From an uncultured Eubacteriales bacterium (GTDB lineage: Bacteria > Bacillota > Clostridia > Lachnospirales > Anaerotignaceae): 5,273 nucleotides of DNA. Of the stretch, positions 1 to 4,345 are shown piece by piece. Location: positions 1 to 5,273 of the forward strand of contig URLB01000129.1 of NCBI GenBank assembly GCA_900548595.1. The letters run 5' to 3'. The position numbers and the translations under genes are program-made. How positions within the stretch are numbered: the first letter of the stretch is position 1; every line of letters begins with the position of its first letter. The notes below the pieces were generated by a model. That model did no database searches. It was given only the letters and a program-made list of their open reading frames with translations, and had not been told where the DNA came from.

Positions 1-632
1 TTTACAAGTCTGCTTACGCCCTCTCCTTCGGAACCGATTACAAGAGCTAATGCTCCGTCAAGAGAAGCGTCAAAATAGTCGTCTCCACCCATATCTGCAC
101 ATGCAACCCAAATTCCACGAGACTTTAAGTCGTCTATTGTTCTGGCAATATTTGTTACTCTTGCAACCGGCATGTACTCTATAGCTCCGGCAGACGTCTT
201 TCCTACAACGGCTGTAAGTCCTACGCTCCTTCTTTTAGGAATAATTACTCCGTGCGCGCCGGCGCATTCCGCTGTACGTATTATTGCCCCGAGATTATGT
301 GGGTCTGTAATATTATCAAGTATTATTATAAGAGGTTTTTCACCCTTTGATTCGGCAGAATTGATTATATCTTCTACATCTGCATATTCATGTTCTGATA
401 CTATAGCTATTACGCCTTGATGATTTTTTGTCTGACTCATTTCATCAAGCTTCTGCTTTACGACTTCTTGAACAACTACGCCTTTTTCCTTTGCAATTCC
501 TACAATACGGCGAATAGTTCCTTCAACGTTTCCTTTTTGCACTATTATTTTTTCTATATCTCTTCCGCTCTTAAGAACTTCAAGTACTGCATTACGCCCT
601 TCAAGCTGATTTTCATTAAATTTTTTATCCAT
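1..632 (-). CDS. rlmB: 23S rRNA (guanosine-2'-O)-methyltransferase RlmB, TrmH/SpoU family, 3' end missing
   Basis: This enzyme transfers a methyl group from S-adenosylmethionine to a ribose 2'-OH in the peptidyl-transferase region of 23S rRNA (Gm2251 in E. coli numbering). The visible 210 residues hold an N-terminal L30e-like substrate-binding region (about 1-75, with LEGRNAVLEVL at 10-20) and most of the SpoU knotted methyltransferase domain. SpoU motif 1 is NITDPHNLGAIIRTA at 107-121, with N113 and the catalytic-type R119. Motif 2 is VIGSEGEGVSRLV at 198-210. Motif 3, which closes the SAM pocket, lies beyond the window; the family is usually about 240-250 residues, so roughly 35-40 are missing. 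The ATG at 632-630 has an AAGGAG at 644-639, which overlaps the mrnC stop codon. It is the last visible gene of the ispF operon, so translation is probably coupled to mrnC. The family assignment is firm; the exact target nucleotide is inferred from it. Confidence 0.95.
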   Translation of the reverse strand, partial: MDKKFNENQLEGRNAVLEVLKSGRDIEKIIVQKGNVEGTIRRIVGIAKEKGVVVQEVVKQKLDEMSQTKNHQGVIAIVSEHEYADVEDIINSAESKGEKPLIIILDNITDPHNLGAIIRTAECAGAHGVIIPKRRSVGLTAVVGKTSAGAIEYMPVARVTNIARTIDDLKSRGIWVACADMGGDDYFDASLDGALALVIGSEGEGVSRLV

Positions 633-642
633 ATATAACTCC

Positions 643-1071
643 TTATAACTTGCATTCGGCAGGATAAATAAGGTCAAACAATTCAGTTATTCTATCGGTT
701 TTTCCTGAAATATATAAATAGCCGAAAAGAGCCTCTAATCCGGTTGCGTGTCTGTAATCGCTTATATTCATGTTTTTTGGATGAGTATAGGAATTTGCAT
801 TTCTTCCGCGTCTGAAAACAGCCGCCTCTTCTTCCGTAAGCTCATTTTCAATCTTAAAATAAGCTTCGCACTGGCTCTTTGCATTGACTATTTTTTTTGC
901 CTTTGCATTCATTTTATTTACAGGTGAGTTCCCTGATGAAAGAACCTTTGTCCTTGCTAAAATTTCATAAACTGCGTCGCCTATATATGCTAATACAAGA
1001 GGCGATAGCTCTTTAGCAGGACACCCTTTATATTCTTTTTCGAGAACTTTTTCAAAATATTTATCAGTCAT
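643..1071 (-). CDS. mrnC: Mini-ribonuclease III (23S rRNA maturation)
   Basis: Mini-III is a dimeric double-strand-specific ribonuclease that trims the stem formed by the ends of pre-23S rRNA. The 142-residue protein is one RNase III catalytic domain with no dsRNA-binding domain, as is normal for this family. The first signature is LAYIGDAVYE at 27-36, containing the metal-binding acidic residues D32 and E36. The second is HATGLEALFGYLY at 108-120, containing E113. The family-typical RRGRNA is at 87-92. The ATG at 1071 has an AGAGGA just upstream that lies inside the last codons of cysS. Only 2 bp separate the cysS stop from this start, so translational coupling is very likely. The order cysS-mrnC-rlmB matches B. 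subtilis, which supports the assignment beyond the motifs. Confidence 0.94.
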   Translation of the reverse strand: MTDKYFEKVLEKEYKGCPAKELSPLVLAYIGDAVYEILARTKVLSSGNSPVNKMNAKAKKIVNAKSQCEAYFKIENELTEEEAAVFRRGRNANSYTHPKNMNISDYRHATGLEALFGYLYISGKTDRITELFDLIYPAECKL

Positions 1072-1073
1072 AA

Positions 1074-2483
1074 TTATCCTCTAAACCACTGCACACCCTG
1101 GCGTGTGTCTTTAATTGTTATACCCATAGCGGAAAGTTCGTCTCTTATTGCGTCTGCAGTTGCAAAATCTTTGGCTTTTTTCGCTTCGGCACGTTTTGCT
1201 ATAAGTTCCTCTATTTTATCTTTTTCAGGGTCCTGAACGTCTTCTTCGTTATTTTGAAGCACACCGAGTACGTTGCAGAGTTCTTTTATCATATTTTTAG
1301 CGGCAACAGCAGACTTTTTTGAGAATGACTCGTTTATTTTAACATTTATAAATTTAACAAGCTCATATATTGCGGTAATAGCGTCCGCTGTATTGAAATC
1401 GTCATCCATGGCTGTTTCAAACTGCTGAAGGAAACCATTAACTGCTTTTTCGTTCTCGGCGTCATCATCTTTTTCTTCAACAGAACAGTTTTCAATATAA
1501 TAATCAAGCGATGATATGCAGTTTTTAATTCTCTCAAGACCGTTCTGGCTTGCCTGCATAAGAGTATCGCTGAAATTAAGCGGCATTCTGTAATGACCGC
1601 TCAATATAAAAAACCTTATAACTTCGTAAGGGAATTTTTCGGATATTTCTCTTACCGTAAAGAAATTTCCTGCGGATTTTGACATTTTTTCGTTGTCAAC
1701 CGTAATAAAGCCGTTGTGCATCCAATATCTTGAAAAAATCTTTCCGCTGCAAGCTTCACTCTGAGCAATTTCGTTTTCGTGATGAGGGAATATCAGGTCT
1801 TCTCCGCCGGCATGTATATCTATTGTTTCACCGAGATATTTTTTCGACATTACAGAACATTCAATATGCCAACCGGGTCTTCCGTCTCCCCATGGAGATG
1901 ACCATTTAGGTTCTCCCGGTTTCTGCGGCTTCCAAAGAACAAAGTCGGTAGGATTTTTCTTTGCATCGTCAGCTTCTACACGTTCGCTTGCTCCTGCAAT
2001 AAGCTCGTCAAGATTTTTTCTTGAAAGCTTGCCGTATTCAGGGAAAGACTTTGTATCATAATAAACTGTTCCGTTTACTTCATAAGCATGACCTTTATCT
2101 ATAAGCTGCTGTATCATATCAATGATACCGGACATTTCCTGCGTTACTCTGGGATGAACAGTAGCTCGTTTTACATTAAGACCATCGGCGTCTCTGAAAG
2201 CTTCTTCAATAAATCTTTCGGAAACCTTTTCCATTGTCGAATTTTCTTCATTAGCTTTTTTAATTATTTTATCGTCAACGTCTGTAAAGTTCTGTACGTA
2301 CGTTACTTCATATCCCTTATGCTCCATATATCTGCGCACGGTGTCGAAAACAACATAAGGACGTGCGTTTCCAATATGAATATAGTTATATACCGTAGGA
2401 CCGCATACATACATTTTTACTTTTCCGGGTTCCATAGGTATAAACTCTTCTTTCTTTCTTGTAAGAGTATTGTAAATTTTCAT
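1074..2483 (-). CDS. cysS: cysteinyl-tRNA synthetase
   Basis: A cytosolic class I aminoacyl-tRNA synthetase that joins cysteine to tRNA-Cys using ATP. The 469-residue length is normal for the family and the protein appears complete. The class I signature HIGN is at 36-39 and the KMSKS loop is exactly KMSKS at 266-270. The zinc ligands that give cysteine specificity are visible as C27, C209, H234 and E238 (in CGPTVYNY, HIECSVM and FPHHENE). WKPQKPGEPKW at 184-194 and WHIECS at 205-210 are characteristic of CysS. The C-terminal third is the helical anticodon-binding region, ending in KDTRQGVQWFRG, which is also typical. The ATG at 2483 is preceded by AAGGAG at 2497-2492, whose first base is the last base of the ispF stop codon; the gap to ispF is 13 bp. 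No T-box leader precedes it, so it appears to depend on the upstream ispF promoter. Confidence 0.98.
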   Translation of the reverse strand: MKIYNTLTRKKEEFIPMEPGKVKMYVCGPTVYNYIHIGNARPYVVFDTVRRYMEHKGYEVTYVQNFTDVDDKIIKKANEENSTMEKVSERFIEEAFRDADGLNVKRATVHPRVTQEMSGIIDMIQQLIDKGHAYEVNGTVYYDTKSFPEYGKLSRKNLDELIAGASERVEADDAKKNPTDFVLWKPQKPGEPKWSSPWGDGRPGWHIECSVMSKKYLGETIDIHAGGEDLIFPHHENEIAQSEACSGKIFSRYWMHNGFITVDNEKMSKSAGNFFTVREISEKFPYEVIRFFILSGHYRMPLNFSDTLMQASQNGLERIKNCISSLDYYIENCSVEEKDDDAENEKAVNGFLQQFETAMDDDFNTADAITAIYELVKFINVKINESFSKKSAVAAKNMIKELCNVLGVLQNNEEDVQDPEKDKIEELIAKRAEAKKAKDFATADAIRDELSAMGITIKDTRQGVQWFRG

Positions 2484-2496
2484 AATATATTCTCCT

Positions 2497-2970
2497 TTAC
2501 AGTTTTTCTATAAGACAAACAGCCTGTGCCGCTATTCCTTCTCCGCTTCCCGTAAATCCAAGACCCTCCTCTGTGGTTGCCTTTACATTTACACTGTCAA
2601 CCGATACTTCCAGAGCTTCGGCTATATTAGAGCGCATTAAGTCAATATATGCCGCAAGCTTAGGACGTTGCGCAATTATTGTAGAGTCAATGTTTATTGT
2701 AGTATATCCGCTGTTTTTAAGCAAGAGGCAAACATTCCGCAAAAGAACTAAGCTTGATATATTCTTAAAATTATCATCACTGTCGGGAAAATGCTTTCCT
2801 ATATCTCCTAACGCAGCCGCTCCCAAAAGAGCGTCCATTATCGCATGAATAAGTACGTCGGCATCACTATGCCCAAGAAGTCCTTTTTCATACGGTATTT
2901 CCACACCGCCGAGAATCAGTTTTCTTTTTTCAACAAGTTTATGAACATCATAGCCAGAGCCTATTCTCAT
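2497..2970 (-). CDS. ispF: 2-C-methyl-D-erythritol 2,4-cyclodiphosphate synthase
   Basis: IspF catalyses the fifth step of the MEP (non-mevalonate) isoprenoid pathway. It cyclises CDP-methylerythritol 2-phosphate to MEcPP with release of CMP. The 157-residue protein has the expected full length of this homotrimeric enzyme. The zinc ligands are D8 and H10 (GSGYDVHKL) and H42 (HSDADVLIHAIMDALLGA, 34-51). GDIGKHFPD is at 55-63, and the nucleotide-binding and catalytic segment KATTEEGLGFTGSGEG spans 130-145, with T132, T133 and E135. The ATG at 2970 has an ideal AAGGAG at 2982-2977 with a 6-nt spacer. It is the first gene of the operon. IspD often adjoins or is fused to IspF in other bacteria, but here neither occurs, so IspD must be encoded elsewhere. 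Confidence 0.98.
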   Translation of the reverse strand: MRIGSGYDVHKLVEKRKLILGGVEIPYEKGLLGHSDADVLIHAIMDALLGAAALGDIGKHFPDSDDNFKNISSLVLLRNVCLLLKNSGYTTINIDSTIIAQRPKLAAYIDLMRSNIAEALEVSVDSVNVKATTEEGLGFTGSGEGIAAQAVCLIEKL

Positions 2971-3023
2971 AATATTCTCCTTAATTTATTTAATAAATAT
3001 TATTAGTGATTTACTAGGATTTA

Positions 3024-3032
3024 ATTATAACA
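3024..3032 (-). promoter_or_regulatory. extended -10 promoter of the ispF-cysS-mrnC-rlmB operon
   Basis: Read on the minus strand, TGTTATAAT is a perfect extended -10 element (TG at 3032-3031, one base, TATAAT at 3029-3024). The -35 is weak: ACTGCA lies 17 bp upstream at 3052-3047, and TTTACT with a 20-bp gap is an alternative. An extended -10 can compensate for this. Transcription would start near 3017, leaving a leader of about 47 nt before the ispF ATG, too short for a T-box or a large riboswitch. It lies downstream of the 3111-3138 terminator, as expected for a separate unit. Confidence 0.6.
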
Positions 3033-3043
3033 TAAAATATGTT
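3029..3043. promoter_or_regulatory. short inverted repeat overlapping the ispF promoter (possible operator)
   Basis: The arms aacata and tatgtt are perfect 6-bp complements around a 3-bp aaa centre. They fill the spacer just upstream of the -10 hexamer and touch its first base. A repressor bound here would block RNA polymerase. AT-rich DNA produces such repeats by chance fairly often, so this is only a candidate and I cannot name a regulator. Confidence 0.2.
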
Positions 3044-3110
3044 CAGTGCAGTAAAAATTAGTTGATTATGCAAATAATTTTTTGTTTTATAATAATAAAT
3101 ACTATAAGAT

Positions 3111-3138
3111 AAAATGCCGTCTTTGTTGACGGCATTTT
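3111..3138 (-). terminator. intrinsic terminator after the HAD gene
   Basis: A perfect 11-bp stem (aaaatgccgtc at 3111-3121 with gacggcatttt at 3128-3138) closes a 6-nt loop. On the minus strand the 3' arm ends in TTTT and is followed by ATCTTAT, a broken U-rich tail. The stem begins at the last base of the HAD stop codon, so the end of the message forms directly after translation stops. The A/T flanks are symmetrical, so it could also work on the plus strand, but no plus-strand gene needs it. Confidence 0.85.
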
Positions 3139-3821
3139 TAATCGCAGATTTTATAAAGCTCTGCCAAAGAATATATTTCATATGTACTTTTTATACTATT
3201 ATCATATTTTTTATCCTTTGACTTCAAAAGACACGTATCTATTCCGTAATTATTTCCGCCAAGTATATCAGTTGCTTGAGAATCGCCTATTACAAGCGAG
3301 TCCTTTATATCAAAATTACGGATATTGTTTTTTACATATTCGAAAAATGCGTTTGACGGTTTTTGTGCGCCAATAAGCTGAGATACAAAAATATCTTCAA
3401 AATAATCTATAATGCCGGCAAGTTTAAGTCTGTTAGTCTGTGTGTCTCCTACTCCGTTGGTTATGGCAAATATACGGTGATTTTCGGAAAGATTTTTAAG
3501 CACATCGGCAGCTCCGTCTATGATATATGGAAATTGACCAAGATATTCTCTGTATTCTCTTTCCCATTCAGCTCCGTCTATCTCTATACCGAAATGCTCC
3601 ATCGTTTTTTTAAATCGGGTATCAAGTAAAGTACTCATGGATATTTCGCCGTTTTCATATGATTTCCAAAGAGCTTTATTAACCGAAGAATAAATTTCTA
3701 AGAACTCATTTTTAGGTTCATAGCCTTTTTTTACAAATATCATCTTCAAAGCTTCTTTTTCACTGGAATCAAAGTCCAGAAGCGTTCCGTCAAGGTCAAA
3801 AAGAAGTATATTATATTTCAT
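3138..3821 (-). CDS. YjjG/YfnB-type HAD hydrolase (probable pyrimidine 5'-nucleotidase)
   Basis: A cytosolic HAD-superfamily phosphatase. Its closest named relatives are YjjG of E. coli and YfnB of Bacillus; YjjG dephosphorylates pyrimidine nucleoside monophosphates, including non-canonical ones, and so cleans the nucleotide pool. From the ATG at 3821 the protein has 227 residues, the usual length. All four HAD motifs are present: I, FDLDGTLLDF at 8-17 (nucleophile D9, acid/base D11); II, AITNG with T121; III, QKPS with K154; IV, VIGDSQATDILGG with D180 and D185. The helical cap lies between motifs I and II (about 17-90). TNGVGDTQTNRLKLAG and GIDTCLL are YjjG-like. A TTG start at 3836 in the same frame is less likely, because the ribosome binding site would then lie inside the gene. 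It starts 11 bp after the regulator stop, so the two form an operon. The substrate is inferred from the family. Confidence 0.88.
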   Translation of the reverse strand: MKYNILLFDLDGTLLDFDSSEKEALKMIFVKKGYEPKNEFLEIYSSVNKALWKSYENGEISMSTLLDTRFKKTMEHFGIEIDGAEWEREYREYLGQFPYIIDGAADVLKNLSENHRIFAITNGVGDTQTNRLKLAGIIDYFEDIFVSQLIGAQKPSNAFFEYVKNNIRNFDIKDSLVIGDSQATDILGGNNYGIDTCLLKSKDKKYDNSIKSTYEIYSLAELYKICD

Positions 3822-3827
3822 ACTAAA

Positions 3828-3833
3828 CCCTTT
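3828..3833 (-). promoter_or_regulatory. ribosome binding site that fixes the HAD start at 3821
   Basis: AAAGGG on the minus strand lies 6 nt upstream of the ATG at 3821-3819, good spacing for a Shine-Dalgarno site. It starts on the last base of the regulator's TGA stop (3835-3833). The in-frame TTG at 3836-3834 lies just upstream of this site and itself has no good site, so initiation at ATG, coupled to the end of the regulator gene, is favoured. Starting at ATG also gives the usual family N-terminus, MKYNILLFDLDGT. Confidence 0.7.
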
Positions 3834-4207
3834 CAATTTTTATAATGTTGAACATAATGCTTTTTAATACATTCGAATGTTTCATCGCTTAAATCGTGTT
3901 CCAGTTTACATGCGTCGGCGTAAGCCGTTTCTTCTTTTACGCCTATAGCAATCAGCATAGCGGCAATAACATTGTGTCTTTCATAAATATTCTCCGCTAT
4001 CTCTTTTCCGCTATCAGTTAATGTTATATGGTTTTCACCGTTTACGTTTATAAGGCCTTCCTCTTTCATTTGTTTTATAGCTACAGATAAAGTAGGTCTG
4101 GAATATCCCAAATGATTGCATATATCAACTGCATGAACATCAGGCTGTCTATAACTCAGTACAAGTATTGTTTCAAGATAATTTTCAACTGCTTCAGTTA
4201 CTGCCAT
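3833..4207 (-). CDS. DtxR/MntR-family metal-dependent transcriptional repressor, short form
   Basis: A cytosolic, probably dimeric DNA-binding regulator that senses Fe(II) or Mn(II). The 124 residues hold an N-terminal winged helix-turn-helix (about 5-65; HAVDICNHLGYSRPTLSVAIKQMKEEGLI, then the wing at 53-66) and the helical metal-binding and dimerisation domain (about 67-124). It has no C-terminal SH3/FeoA-like domain, so it has MntR-like architecture. By eye alignment, the metal-site positions are N9 and E12 (VENYLETI), H78 (YERHNVI), and C100, E103 and H104 (DACKLEHDLS). The C-x-x-E-H triad resembles DtxR (C102, E105, H106), whereas MntR has Glu at the Cys position; N9 replaces MntR D8 or DtxR M10. 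The preferred metal therefore cannot be called. The ATG at 4207 has AAGGTG at 4218-4213, 5 nt upstream. It is first in an operon with the HAD gene and may regulate itself. A role in metal uptake control is inferred; no transporter is visible. Confidence 0.88.
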   Translation of the reverse strand: MAVTEAVENYLETILVLSYRQPDVHAVDICNHLGYSRPTLSVAIKQMKEEGLINVNGENHITLTDSGKEIAENIYERHNVIAAMLIAIGVKEETAYADACKLEHDLSDETFECIKKHYVQHYKN

Positions 4208-4232
4208 ATAATCACCTTCTTCACATAAAACA

Positions 4233-4246
4233 TTATATTAATATAA
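4233..4246. promoter_or_regulatory. perfect 14-bp palindrome at the regulator's transcription start (candidate operator)
   Basis: The sequence ttatattaatataa is its own reverse complement. It begins at the last base of the -10 hexamer and spans the expected start of transcription near 4239. A second, gapped inverted repeat (TAAGT, 8 bp, ACTTA on the minus strand, 4261-4244) overlaps the -10. Either position suits autorepression by the DtxR-family protein. The site does not clearly match the DtxR box, although a TTAGG half-site-like run occurs at 4257-4253. Because the DNA is pure A/T, chance is a real alternative. Confidence 0.3.
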
Positions 4247-4274
4247 GTATATCCTAACTTAATGATATTTTCAA
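4246..4274 (-). promoter_or_regulatory. sigma-A-type promoter of the regulator-HAD operon
   Basis: On the minus strand a -35 TTGAAA (4274-4269) and a -10 TATACT (4251-4246) are separated by exactly 17 bp. Each hexamer differs from consensus at one position. Transcription would start near 4239, about 32 nt upstream of the ATG at 4207. It lies downstream of the terminator of the preceding gene, so the operon has its own promoter. Confidence 0.75.
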
Positions 4275-4287
4275 TATGAAATAAAAT

Positions 4288-4336
4288 AAAAGCCGATAGT
4301 GTCGGCTAAGATAATCCCAAATCACTTTCGGCTTTT
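4288..4336 (-). terminator. intrinsic terminator with two alternative stems, downstream of the M56-like gene
   Basis: On the minus strand the compact hairpin AGCCGA-CACTA-TCGGCT (4307-4291) is followed by TTTATTTTATTT, a good U-rich tail. A second 5' arm farther upstream, AAAAGCCGA (4336-4328), can pair with the same 3' arm over 9 bp (4296-4288). Beyond one mismatch, this longer stem can be extended by 4 bp (4326-4323 with 4301-4298). The two stems exclude each other but both end at the same U-rich tract, so either should terminate. The stop codon of the preceding gene is 10 bp before the outer arm. Confidence 0.75.
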
Positions 4337-4345
4337 ATAAATAAT

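Noticed and set aside
172..638. Two plus-strand reading frames (172-420 and 417-638) opposite rlmB
   Set aside because: They lie antisense to a clear SpoU methyltransferase with conserved motifs, have no family-like sequence and no convincing ribosome binding site; they are shadows of the real gene.
1346..1537. Minus-strand 63-residue frame inside cysS
   Set aside because: It is an alternative frame within the intact cysS coding region and has no support of its own.
2088..2848. Plus-strand reading frames opposite cysS and ispF (2088-2513 and 2573-2848)
   Set aside because: Both are antisense to genes with all catalytic residues intact, and their translations look like low-complexity by-products of AT-rich codons.
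2984..2998. AT-only hairpin (atttatt, t, aataaat) just upstream of the ispF ribosome binding site
   Set aside because: Seven A/T pairs around a single-base centre cannot form a stable hairpin loop, and such repeats are common in AT-rich leaders.
2971..3110. Possible T-box or riboswitch in the leader of the ispF operon
   Set aside because: I find no T-box antiterminator core (AGGGTGG-type sequence) and no terminator hairpin near the ATG. The predicted leader is only about 47 nt, too short for the known classes.
3182..3629. Plus-strand reading frames opposite the HAD gene
   Set aside because: They overlap each other and an intact four-motif HAD phosphatase on the other strand; nothing in their translations resembles a protein domain.
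4288..4336. Metal-responsive riboswitch in front of the regulator gene
   Set aside because: The hairpins lie upstream of the predicted promoter at 4246-4274 and directly after the preceding stop codon, so they belong to the end of the preceding transcript rather than the regulator leader.
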